58,985 nucleotides of DNA from Acidobacteriota bacterium. GTDB taxonomy: Bacteria; Acidobacteriota; Vicinamibacteria; Fen-336. The stretch lies in NCBI GenBank assembly GCA_022340585.1, contig JAJDNS010000063.1:1-58985 (forward strand), given 5' to 3'. Of the stretch, positions 7,505-16,685 are shown piece after piece. The notes below the pieces were generated by a model. It saw nothing but the letters and a program-made list of their open reading frames with translations. It did no database searches and had not been told where the DNA came from. Position 1 is the stretch's first letter, and every line of letters begins with the position of its first letter. A program made the translations under genes and the position numbers.

Positions 7505-8248
7505 TCAGTTGATCGCCACCTGGGTGGTCCCCTCGGTGCCGTTGGGTGTCGTCGCGGTCACCGTGACCAGCGCGCTGTCACTGAGGGGGCGACCCGAGCG
7601 CAGGGTATCGAGGGCCTGACCGTTGGTGTTCGTGAAGACCTGCGCTCCACCGCTGTCGAGATACTCCCCCACCCCGGCCGGGCTTTCCGTGGTCCCCGCG
7701 GAGACGGTGAAGATCACGGGCACGTTGGCCACCGCGTTTCCGTCGTCGTCGAACACGTTGGCGATGATCTGTGACGAGCCCCCCTGGCTCCTGAATCCCT
7801 GGGGGCTCGCGGTGACGACGACCCGCGCCGGACGGGCGCTCCCCACGGCGATGGTCACCGATGCCGACCCGGTACCGCTGCCCGAGCTGGCCCCCGCGTC
7901 TCCGCTGCCGGCCTGAGCCGGCCCCCCCGAGACCGCGATGACGTTGGCGTTGCCGGAGCGGGAATCGGCCACGAAGTTGACCCGGGCCACCCCGTCCTTG
8001 GTCTGCCGCGAGGCCTCGATGCGCCCGAGATCGGTGAAGAAGAACACCTCGGTGCCGTCGGCGACGAAGGTGCCCGCGGGCTCGGTGACCACGGCCGTCA
8101 CCACCGAGACGCCCCCGTTGGCCACGACGAAGGGCGGGTTCGCCAACAGGAACACCGTGGATCCAGCGGGGGCCGTGAGCGGCGCGTCCCCGCAGCTCGG
8201 GAGCGTGACCGCCAGCGCCGCCGCCACCATCAGCCTGGCCTTCGACAT
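7505..8248 (-). CDS. Lipoprotein with two Ig-like (Big-1/invasin-type) domains
   Basis: A 247-residue lipoprotein. The ATG at 8248 is chosen because GAGGAGGAG lies just upstream and the signal peptide with lipobox LPSC (Cys19) follows at once; the longer open frame upstream lacks protein character. Two beta-sandwich repeats follow: one around 25-110 (FVVANGGVSVVTAVVTEPAGTF, DGTEVFFFTDLG) and one around 120-247 (ARVVVTASPQGFRSQGG, NVFDDDGNAVANVPVIFTV). Both have the A-x-V-x-D-x-x-G-N-x-V pattern of bacterial Ig-like group 1 domains. It lies between the secretin and the transglycosylase in the operon. It may be a secretin-associated lipoprotein (pilotin-like or rim protein), which is inference. 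Confidence 0.8.
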   Translation of the reverse strand: MSKARLMVAAALAVTLPSCGDAPLTAPAGSTVFLLANPPFVVANGGVSVVTAVVTEPAGTFVADGTEVFFFTDLGRIEASRQTKDGVARVNFVADSRSGNANVIAVSGGPAQAGSGDAGASSGSGTGSASVTIAVGSARPARVVVTASPQGFRSQGGSSQIIANVFDDDGNAVANVPVIFTVSAGTTESPAGVGEYLDSGGAQVFTNTNGQALDTLRSGRPLSDSALVTVTATTPNGTEGTTQVAIN

Positions 8249-8277
8249 CGTCCTCCTCCTCGTCTCGGCACGATCGC

Positions 8278-10632
8278 TCACGGCGCCACCACGATGCGCC
8301 CCGGGAGGGGCGGCGCCGGTCGACCGGTGGCGCCGCCGACGCCAACCGTGACCGACTCCACCGACAACGTACCCGTTCCCTCGCGCCGGCCGCGGAAGGT
8401 GAGCGTGGCGACCGCGCCCGACCCCTGGGCCCCGGTGGGCCGGCTGAAGCGGACGCGCGCCCGACCCGCCTCGAGGGTCCGGGACGCCGCCACCGGGGCC
8501 CCGTCGAGAGTCAGCAGCGAGCCCGGGCTGGCCTCGCTGATCTCGGCCAGCCCCTCGTCCCAGGCCACCTCGAGCTCCACCCACTCCAGGTCCTGCGCCC
8601 CCACCACGACGACCGCGACGGAGGCGGCCTCCCCCACGCTCAGCACCCCCTCGGGGGGAGAGAGCACCACGCTCACGGGACGCACGGCGGCTTCGGTGGC
8701 CGGGTCCTCCACCCCGGGCGGCGGCGGCACGGGGGGCAGCCCCGGCGACGGGGCACGCTGCGGGAGCGCCGGACCCGGGGCTCCCAGCGGATCGACGGCC
8801 GGTCCGGGCGGGAGCAGGGCGGGGTCCACCGCCGGCCCCGGGGGCGGGGCGGCGACGGGGGACGACGGGACGGCGGCCTCCGGCTCCGGCTCGGGGCCGA
8901 AGAGACCCGGGCCCGCGCCCGCGACCTTCGGGACGGTCTGGGTGCCGACGGCGAGTGGGGTCAGGTCGTCCATGGTCACCTTGGGCGCCCGCACGATCCG
9001 GGGCGTCAGGGAGATGACAATCTCCTTCTCCTCGGCCCTCTTCTGGTTGTTGCCGAAGAGCTTGCCGATGACGGGGATGTCGGCCACGCCGAGGGCCCCG
9101 GAGACCGAGGCCGCCTCGGTGCCCTCGATGAGCCCGCCAATGAGGCCGGTCTCCCCGTCCCGGAGCCGGATCACGTTGGTCACGTTGCGGCTCAGGAAGG
9201 TGGGCACCACCAGCGGGTTCTCCCCTCCGCTCACCGCCCGGTCGTCTCCCAGCAGGCTGAACTCGGCCACCACCTCCAGGGTGATGTCCCCGCTAGCGCT
9301 CACCTCGGGGGTGATCACCAGGTTCACGCCCACGTTGCGGTACTGGAAGCTCGTGGCCGGGGCGAAGGTGCTGATCCCGCTCGTGGCGGCGGCGAAGGTG
9401 GTGACCGGGACGGGCACCTCGGTGCCGATCTTCAGCTCCGCCTTCTTCCCCTCCGCCGCCCGGATGCGCGGCGCCGAGAGGAGCCGAACGGTCGAGTCGG
9501 TCTGCATGAATCGCGCGAAGATCGTCGACGGGAGGCTGACCACCCAGTCGGCCCGGTTGAGCGCCGAGAGAACGTGGGCCCGGAGGTTGGTGAACCCTTC
9601 GGCGACCTCGCCCTCCGCCCCCGTGGGCGAGAGGGTCATCCCCGCCGAGTAGTTGGAGAGGTCGAGGCCCCACTGCCGGAGGTTGTTCTTGTTGACCTCC
9701 ATGATCTGGACCTCGACGAGCACCTCGCCGCGGGCCTTGTCGTTGAGTTCGATGATCCTCTCGGCCATGGCCACCTGGTCGACGGTGCCCATCACCGTGA
9801 TCGCCCGGAGGCTCTCGTTGCCGGCGGCGGTGGTGATCTTGGCCAGGGTCTTGATGAGGTTGACGGTGTCGGTGACCTCGGCGTTCTGCATGTAGAACGT
9901 CCGCAGGACGAGCTCGTTGTAGGCCACCCGCTTCTGGCGCGACTCCGGGACCACGATGATCGTGTTCTGGTCGAGGACCTTGTAGAACAGGCGGTTGACG
10001 AAGGTGAGCTGCTCGAGGGCCTCCTCGAAGGTGACGCCGGTCAGGTTCACCGAGTACTTCTTGTCGCGAAAGCCCTCGTCGAAGAGGATGTTGACACCCA
10101 CGATCCGGGCCAGGCTGTCGAAGATCTTCTGAAGGCTCGCGTCCTGGAACTTCAGGGTGATCGGGACCGGGCTGCGCGGTGACAACACCGGCACCGGCAC
10201 CCGGGCCGCCGCGGCGCGGGCCTTCATCTCGTCGTAGGCGTCGAGCTCCCGCATCTCCTGCTGCCGCTTCAGGATCTCCTCCCGCACGATGACGAGGTCG
10301 TCCGCCGCCGAGCGGTTCGAGGGGTCGTAGTTGCTCGCGATCTCCAGCTCCTCCGCCGCCCGCTCGAGGTCCTTGGCCGCGATGTGCTTCTTGGCCTCGT
10401 CGTAGTGGTAGCGGCTGGCCTGGATGCGGGCACTCTCCAGGGCGATCTTGTAGCCGATGTTGCCCGGGTCCTTCTCGAGGGCCAGGGTGTAGCGGGCCAC
10501 CGCGAGGTCCCACTCGCGCTGGTCGGCCGCCTGCTCGGCCTGCCGGTAGGCCCATTTCGCGGCACAGCCGGCCCCCAGGACCGCGGCCAGCGGCACCACC
10601 ACCACCAGCCGGACCCAGCGGAGTCTTCTCAT
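8278..10632 (-). CDS. Secretin (PilQ/GspD family) with TPR head and C-terminal cohesin-like domain
   Basis: A 784-residue outer-membrane secretin. The ATG at 10632 is used (MRRLRW, then signal peptide with Cys23 as possible lipid site); an ATG at 10644 is an alternative, and the open frame beyond it is spurious. Domains: TPR-like helices 25-125; N0/STN domain about 157-230; N1 domain about 235-310; secretin pore domain about 320-540 with LSAPRIRAAEGKKAELKIG, VGVNLVITPEV and DIPVIGKLFG; a Pro-rich linker about 565-660; a cohesin-like beta-sandwich about 668-780 (VSVVLSPPEGVLSVGEAASV, VWVELEVAWDEGL type pattern). Secretins form the gated outer-membrane channel for pili or secreted proteins. The C-terminal cohesin-like module is unusual for model secretins but recalls acidobacterial homologues. 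Confidence 0.9.
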   Translation of the reverse strand: MRRLRWVRLVVVVPLAAVLGAGCAAKWAYRQAEQAADQREWDLAVARYTLALEKDPGNIGYKIALESARIQASRYHYDEAKKHIAAKDLERAAEELEIASNYDPSNRSAADDLVIVREEILKRQQEMRELDAYDEMKARAAAARVPVPVLSPRSPVPITLKFQDASLQKIFDSLARIVGVNILFDEGFRDKKYSVNLTGVTFEEALEQLTFVNRLFYKVLDQNTIIVVPESRQKRVAYNELVLRTFYMQNAEVTDTVNLIKTLAKITTAAGNESLRAITVMGTVDQVAMAERIIELNDKARGEVLVEVQIMEVNKNNLRQWGLDLSNYSAGMTLSPTGAEGEVAEGFTNLRAHVLSALNRADWVVSLPSTIFARFMQTDSTVRLLSAPRIRAAEGKKAELKIGTEVPVPVTTFAAATSGISTFAPATSFQYRNVGVNLVITPEVSASGDITLEVVAEFSLLGDDRAVSGGENPLVVPTFLSRNVTNVIRLRDGETGLIGGLIEGTEAASVSGALGVADIPVIGKLFGNNQKRAEEKEIVISLTPRIVRAPKVTMDDLTPLAVGTQTVPKVAGAGPGLFGPEPEPEAAVPSSPVAAPPPGPAVDPALLPPGPAVDPLGAPGPALPQRAPSPGLPPVPPPPGVEDPATEAAVRPVSVVLSPPEGVLSVGEAASVAVVVVGAQDLEWVELEVAWDEGLAEISEASPGSLLTLDGAPVAASRTLEAGRARVRFSRPTGAQGSGAVATLTFRGRREGTGTLSVESVTVGVGGATGRPAPPLPGRIVVAP

Positions 10633-10652
10633 CCTGCCCCCCATCCTCGTCG

Positions 10653-11144
10653 TCACCACTCGCTGTAGGGTGTGCCCCCGAGCGACAGCAGCTCGGAGAT
10701 GCTGTGGACGTCGTAGACCCCGGGGGGCTCCCCCGGCCGGTCCGGATCCGGCTCCGCGAAGACCTCCTCCCAGTCCGGGGTCCGGGTGATGGGATCGACC
10801 GGGAGCTTGCGCAGGTAGCCGTCCTCGACCAGCGATTCCAGGGTCGGCGGGTACTGGCCCTTGTCGACGTAGTACTGGTCGATCATCTCCCGGAGCTGGA
10901 ACAGGTTCTCCTGCAGGACCGCCTCCCGGGCCTGGATGATCGCGACGCGGTAGTTGGGGAGGGCGATGGCGGCGAGGATCCCGATGAGGGCGACCACCGT
11001 GATGAGCTCGATGAGGGTGAAGCCCCGGGCCCCGGTCCAGGGACCGAGCCGGCCTTCGGCCGGCTGCCTTGGCCAAGGACACGAGCCCCAAGGGACGACC
11101 GTGTCATTGGCAGCCCGGTCACCAGCTGCTGTATTCGGTTCCAT
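10653..11144 (-). CDS. GspG/PilE-like major prepilin
   Basis: Classic prepilin: cleavage after ARG, mature FTLIELITVVALIGILAAIAL with Glu+5, then GspG features (YYVDKGQYPPTLESLVEDGYL and DPIT) and the C-terminal VYDVHS...YSEW block shared with the neighbouring prepilin. The ATG at 11144 is used because AAGG lies about 6 nt upstream; it overlaps the previous gene by 26 nt. An ATG at 11180 is also in frame. No start codon exists closer to the cleavage site, so the leader is unusually long (about 40 residues), and its codons run through the structured repeat at 11049-11105. A true start on a non-standard codon cannot be excluded. It is probably the major pilin or pseudopilin of this machine. Confidence 0.85.
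   Translation of the reverse strand: MEPNTAAGDRAANDTVVPWGSCPWPRQPAEGRLGPWTGARGFTLIELITVVALIGILAAIALPNYRVAIIQAREAVLQENLFQLREMIDQYYVDKGQYPPTLESLVEDGYLRKLPVDPITRTPDWEEVFAEPDPDRPGEPPGVYDVHSISELLSLGGTPYSEW
11049..11106 (-). repeat. Structured repeat, copy B (two-hairpin GC-rich element)
   Basis: On the minus strand the 35-nt core occupies 11083 down to 11049 and begins CGTGTCC. It contains the palindrome CCTTGGCCAAGG and ends in the hairpin GCCGGCC-GAA-GGCCGG. The 5' arm GACACG (11105-11100) pairs with CGTGTC of the core, forming a first hairpin. The core matches copy A (51418-51452) at 31 of 35 positions and copy C (11600-11634, opposite strand) at 29 of 35. It lies over the gap between two prepilin genes and the long leader of the second. 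Confidence 0.7.
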
Positions 11145-11664
11145 CGAGTGCCTTGGCCCTGCTCGTGGAGTAGACGTCATAGACGTTGTCGCCGCACCAG
11201 GACGTGTCGTCCGGCTCGTCCTGATAGCATCTCTTACCCCATTCTGCCTCTCCCGTCATGGGGTCCACCGGAATGCGGCGGAGGAACTTCATCTTGCGGT
11301 CGACCGCCCCCACCTGCTTCACGCCCTTCACCAGGACCTCGAGGTCCTCGGGATACCCCTCGGAGCCGAGCTGGACGTCGGTCCCCCCGATCAGCCCCTG
11401 GTCGACCGCTGCCTTGTACTGATCGATGGCCCGCCGCATGGTCCTGAGGGCCCGGCGCAGCTCGATCTCGTCGTTGCGGCGCTGGGCCACCCGCCCCAGG
11501 GGGAGGATCGCCGAAGCGAGGATCATCAGGATGGCGGCGGTCGCCAGCAGCTCGAGGTAAGTCACCCCGGCCCGGGACACGTTCGTCGCAGAGCGGGCTC
11601 GTGTCCCGAGCCAGGCCAGCCGGCCGGAGGCCGGTCCCGCCCCGCGGGCCGCCCTACCCGACAC
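11119..11664 (-). CDS. GspG-like prepilin, first of tandem pair
   Basis: The mature N-terminus VTYLELLATAAILMILASAIL follows RAG, with Glu+5 present. The globular part has the GspG-like DLEVLVKGV...PVDPMTGEAEW block and a Cys pair (KRCYQD...SWCGD) that could form a disulfide. It ends VYDVYS...YSSW, paralogous to the next gene. The GTG at 11664 overlaps the pilO stop by 11 nt and gives a leader of about 32 residues. An internal GTG at 11580 gives a leader of only five residues (MSRAG), which is typical of prepilins, but neither start has a convincing ribosome site. The long N-terminal stretch runs through repeat copy C. I think 11580 is at least as likely as 11664. Confidence 0.82.
   Translation of the reverse strand: MSGRAARGAGPASGRLAWLGTRARSATNVSRAGVTYLELLATAAILMILASAILPLGRVAQRRNDEIELRRALRTMRRAIDQYKAAVDQGLIGGTDVQLGSEGYPEDLEVLVKGVKQVGAVDRKMKFLRRIPVDPMTGEAEWGKRCYQDEPDDTSWCGDNVYDVYSTSRAKALDGTEYSSW
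11574..11634 (+). repeat. Structured repeat, copy C (two-hairpin GC-rich element)
   Basis: GGGACACG (11574-11581) pairs perfectly with CGTGTCCC (11600-11607). The core 11600-11634 continues into GCCGGCC-GGA-GGCCGG. Orientation is opposite to copy B, so B and C form a large inverted pair around the first prepilin gene. The element overlaps the pilO-to-prepilin junction and the possible GTG start at 11580. Confidence 0.7.
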
Positions 11665-12241
11665 CGCCCCCCCTCTCCGCCGCCCGGGACTCCGGCTCCA
11701 GGTGCATGAAGGCGCTCATCTCCACCTGCAGGTTGGCCTCCCCACCGGGCTCCCCCCGGAGCGACACGCCGTCCACGGTGAGGAACCGGTTCGAGCGCTC
11801 GACCTCTCGAAGGAACCCCACCAGCTGGCGATAGGATCCGCGGAGGGGCAGGGTCACCGCCACCCGCTCGAGGGTGGTGCCCTCCACCTCCTCCCGCCGG
11901 AAGGAGCGGGGGCCCGGCGTCAGCCCCGGGGCCCGGGCCATGGACTCGATGTCCTCGAGGGTCGGGAGCAGCTCGGCCTTCTCGGGTCCCACCACGGTCT
12001 CGTAGAACCGCGCCAGGTCCTCCGTGTTCTTGTCGATGGCGTCGCCTCGCTCGCGCTGCCGGGCCACCGCGCCGCGCTCCTGCTCGACCATCTCCCGGGC
12101 CGCCTCCACCCGGACCGTCGCGCTGCGGAGCCGCAGGGTCCGGGGCACGGTCCACACCGCGGCCGCCAGCAGGTTCACCGCCAGGAGCAGCAGAAAGGCC
12201 GGCAGCAACCACCGGCGCCACACGGGGGTCGCCGGCCTCAA
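11654..12241 (-). CDS. pilO: PilO-like inner-membrane alignment protein
   Basis: A 195-residue protein. The start is TTG at 12241, overlapping the pilN stop as TTGA, with GGAGGAGG a few nt upstream. One transmembrane helix (about residues 12-32, LLPAFLLLLAVNLLAAAV) is followed by a coiled coil (about 35-75) and a ferredoxin-like alpha/beta domain with VTLPLRGSYRQLVGFLREVERSNRF, the conserved PilO/GspM signature. With PilM and PilN it forms the periplasmic and inner-membrane platform linking the assembly ATPase to the secretin. The open frame continues far upstream of the TTG, but that part is the shadow of pilN and is rejected. Confidence 0.85.
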   Translation of the reverse strand: MRPATPVWRRWLLPAFLLLLAVNLLAAAVWTVPRTLRLRSATVRVEAAREMVEQERGAVARQRERGDAIDKNTEDLARFYETVVGPEKAELLPTLEDIESMARAPGLTPGPRSFRREEVEGTTLERVAVTLPLRGSYRQLVGFLREVERSNRFLTVDGVSLRGEPGGEANLQVEMSAFMHLEPESRAAERGGGVG

Positions 12242-12801
12242 CGCGCCTCCTCCGCCGGCGCCGGCGCGTAGCCCACGGTGAACTGGAGCTCCACGCCGTC
12301 GACGGTCTCGCCCACGCTCTCGAGGAACGGCTCCCGGAACTCCGTGCTGTCCTGGAGAACGTCGAGGAGCTCGTGCCCGGCGGCCACGCTTCGGCCGACC
12401 GCCCGCAGCGACAGCTCGATCTTTCCCCCTCTCCCGGTGGGAGCGACGGACGCGAGGCGGACGCCGGCCGGCATGATCTCCTCGAGGCTGCCGAGAAGCG
12501 CCGACCAGGAGAACGCCCTCCGGTCCACCAGGGTCCGGACCGCCGCCCACTCCTCCAGCTGATCCGGGGAGGCGCTTCGCCTCTTCAGCTCGGCCGACTC
12601 CCGACGCAGCTGCGCCATCTCCTCCTCGAGGCTCACCAGCTCCCCGTCCACGGCCGCGGTCCGCTCCGGGAGCAGGTCACGGGCGGTCAGGGCGTGGCGC
12701 ACGCTCACCGCCACGAGGGCCATACACCCCAGCGTCAGCAGCAGCGTGGGCAGTCGCTCGTTGCGCAGCGGCCGGCGGGCCAGGTTCAGCGGCGGGCTCA
12801 C
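12238..12801 (-). CDS. pilN: PilN-like inner-membrane alignment protein
   Basis: A 187-residue protein starting at GTG 12801, which overlaps the pilM stop as GTGA and has GGAGGG 5 nt upstream. The short cytoplasmic N-terminus PPLNLARRPLRNERLP carries the conserved NLA/R motif by which PilN binds PilM. One transmembrane helix (about 20-40) follows, then a coiled coil (SLEEEMAQLRRESAELKRR) and a ferredoxin-like periplasmic domain. PilN pairs with PilO in the alignment subcomplex. It is followed by pilO with 4-nt coupling. Confidence 0.85.
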   Translation of the reverse strand: MSPPLNLARRPLRNERLPTLLLTLGCMALVAVSVRHALTARDLLPERTAAVDGELVSLEEEMAQLRRESAELKRRSASPDQLEEWAAVRTLVDRRAFSWSALLGSLEEIMPAGVRLASVAPTGRGGKIELSLRAVGRSVAAGHELLDVLQDSTEFREPFLESVGETVDGVELQFTVGYAPAPAEEAR

Positions 12802-13771
12802 GCCACCCTCCGCAGGGCGCACGCCGCCGCCGCCGCCACCGCCTGTGCAGGCGCCGACGTGTCGGCCTGGACCGCGCCCAGGGCCGCCCACGGCTCCAGC
12901 AACCGGGGCTCGCGTCCGAGGGCCGGCGCCAGCGCCGCCACCGCTTCGTCCACTGGTCCGGCGGCGGCACGGAGAACGACGTCCTCCAGGCCCTCTCCCG
13001 ACAGACGGTCCCGGTAGAACTGCAGCGTGCTCGTGGCCTGTCGGGCCACGCTGTCCGAGCCCATCTTCCCGGGAAGCGTGCGCGTGAGGAGCGGCTCCTC
13101 GCCCCGGCGCAGCAGGAATGAGACGTAGCCGTCGTCCCAGTTCACCAGGAGGCGGTCGCCTTCCCCGGCCACGGTCTCCGGGACCGACGCCAGGGCGAGG
13201 CTCGAGACCTCCACCACCCCCGGCTGGAAGCCGAGGTTCTCGAGGGCCTCTTCGTAGCCCCGGACGACCTCCTCGAGGACCACCACCACCAGGGCCTGCT
13301 CGCCGCGGGTTCCGTCCCAGGCGAGGCGGGCGGACCGCACGTCGAAGGGCAGCGCCTTGTGCAGCCGGAAGCGGATCGCCTCCTCCGCGTCGGCCCGACG
13401 CCCCCTCAGCCCCTCCGCCGGCACCAGGGCCAGCCGCACAGCGGGGTCGGGAAGCACGAGAGACACGGGGCCGCCGGCCAGGGCCCCGGCGCGCTCCAGC
13501 GCCAGCCGCAGTGACACCGCGAAGCCATCGGGGTCGGCGACGTTGGGCCGGGTCAGCGAGACGTCCAGCGTTCCCTCGGGCAGGTCCACGACGGCGGCGG
13601 CTCCCAGCCCCAGCCGCCTCCCCTCGTAGGCGAGGCGCACGGCGGCGACGGCCCGGGGTCGCACCTCCACCGCCAGGAGCGGGTACTCCGGCTCCAGCAG
13701 CGTGCGCGACGCCCACCGCCGGAGGCGCCCGAAGGCGGCTCCCGGGCCGCCGTCTCTCCGCCGGGGCTCGC

Positions 13772-13775
<4 letters not shown>
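12798..13775 (-). CDS. pilM: PilM/GspL-like actin-fold cytoplasmic protein
   Basis: A 325-residue protein starting at GTG 13775 (GTGA overlap with the ATPase gene, GGAGG 5 nt upstream). It has an actin-like fold typical of PilM: LLAVEVRPRAVAAVRL at the N-terminus, VSLVLPDPAVRLALVPAEGL, IRFRLHKALPFDV and VVVVLEEVVRGYEEALENLGFQPGVVE, the last being the core of the SHS2/ATPase subdomains. It binds the N-terminal peptide of PilN and couples the platform to the assembly ATPase. Sequence conservation of this family is low, so the name rests on fold pattern plus position before pilN. Confidence 0.82.
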
Positions 13776-15406
<1,631 letters not shown>

Positions 15407-15410
15407 CCGA

Positions 15411-16619
15411 TCACCTCGTGGCCTGGACCGCGGAGATGGCCTGGAACATGGGCAGGTAGAAGGCCAGGAGCATGCCCGCGACGATCACGGCCATGAGCAC
15501 CAGGAGAACCGGCTCCACCAGAGACAGCACCGCCGCCATCCGGGTGTCGAGCTCCTCGTCGTAGAAGTCGGCGATGGCGGTGAGCATGTCTCCCAGGGCC
15601 CCGGTCTGCTCGCCCACCTTCACCATCTCCAGGGGCAGGGCCTCCAGCATCGCCGTGGACTCGAGGGCGCCGGTGAGGCTGGCCCCCTCCCGGATCCTCT
15701 CCGTTGCACCCCGCAGCGCGCCGGCCATCGCCCGGTTACCGACCGAGGCCGACGCCACGTCGATGGCGTTGACCAGGGGCAGGCCGCCGGCGAGCAACGT
15801 GGACAGCGTGCGCATGAGCTGCGAGGTGGCGTACATCCTCATCAAGCCCCCGAAGTAGGGCACGCGCAGCAGGCCCCGATCGAGGGCCACCGGCGAGCCT
15901 TCCCGCCGAAGCCAGTACCAGGCTCCGGCCCCCGCTATTCCCGCGACGAGGAGAATCCAGACCAGGTTCGCGCGGACGAGGGCGGCGACCGCCAGCAGGA
16001 TGCGGGTCGGGAGGGGCAGCTCCGCCCCCAGCCCCTCGAAGAAGCTCTGGAACTGGGGGATGACGAACACCAGCATGACCGCGACCAGGAGGGCCATCAT
16101 CGTCAGCAGGACGAGGGGGTAGATCGAGGCGGAGATCGCCTTCTTCTTGAGCGTCTGGTTGAGACGAAGGTGCCGGGAAAACCGCCGCAGCACGTCGTCG
16201 AGCGTTCCCGATCGCTCACCCGCCACCAGGCTGGCCGAGAATATCGGCGGGTAGAGCTCACCCTCCTGGCGGAAGGCGTCGGACAGAGCCACGCCGGACT
16301 TCACCTTCTCCCGGACCGTGGTGAGCGACTGGCGGAAGACGGGATCCCGCTGGCGGTCGAGCATCACGTCCAGGGACTGGAACAGCGGAAGCCCGGCCTT
16401 CAGCAGGGCGGCGAGCTCCTGGGCGAAGATGAGCAGGAGCCCGGGGTCGACCCGCCGCGGACGCAGGCGGAGCAGGGAGAGCCCGAGCCCCCGACGCACG
16501 CCCAGCAGGTAGTAGCCCTGCTGCTCGAGCTCGGCGCGGAGCGAACGCTCGTCGGGCGCGCTGAATGTGCGCTCGACGATCTCCCCCGAAGGCGTGCCGA
16601 CCCTGCAGACGTATTCCAT
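15411..16619 (-). CDS. Inner-membrane platform protein PilC/GspF
   Basis: A 402-residue polytopic protein with two GspF domains: N-terminal cytoplasmic helices (about 65-185, DPGLLLIFAQELAALLKAGLPLFQSL and VVAGERSGTLDDVLRRFSRHL type signatures), then TM segments near 168-195 and 215-235. The second domain is about 265-385 (TLLAGGLPLVNAIDVASASVGN, MVKVGEQTGALGDML), with a last TM helix VLLVLMAVIVAGMLLAFYLPMF. It anchors the ATPase and recruits pilins at the inner membrane. It is the first gene of the filament operon; 66 nt separate it from the upstream phosphatase gene on the same strand. Confidence 0.94.
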   Translation of the reverse strand: MEYVCRVGTPSGEIVERTFSAPDERSLRAELEQQGYYLLGVRRGLGLSLLRLRPRRVDPGLLLIFAQELAALLKAGLPLFQSLDVMLDRQRDPVFRQSLTTVREKVKSGVALSDAFRQEGELYPPIFSASLVAGERSGTLDDVLRRFSRHLRLNQTLKKKAISASIYPLVLLTMMALLVAVMLVFVIPQFQSFFEGLGAELPLPTRILLAVAALVRANLVWILLVAGIAGAGAWYWLRREGSPVALDRGLLRVPYFGGLMRMYATSQLMRTLSTLLAGGLPLVNAIDVASASVGNRAMAGALRGATERIREGASLTGALESTAMLEALPLEMVKVGEQTGALGDMLTAIADFYDEELDTRMAAVLSLVEPVLLVLMAVIVAGMLLAFYLPMFQAISAVQATR

Positions 16620-16685
16620 GGCAGCGTTCGTCTTCGACTCTAGCAGCCGCCCCGTTAACGTTCAAGGCCTGAAGGACTTAGGCGC

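Noticed and set aside
10633..11091. N-terminal extension of the secretin reading frame
   Set aside because: It overlaps the GspG gene in another frame and reads as Arg/Pro/Gly low complexity; the real start with signal peptide is at 10632.
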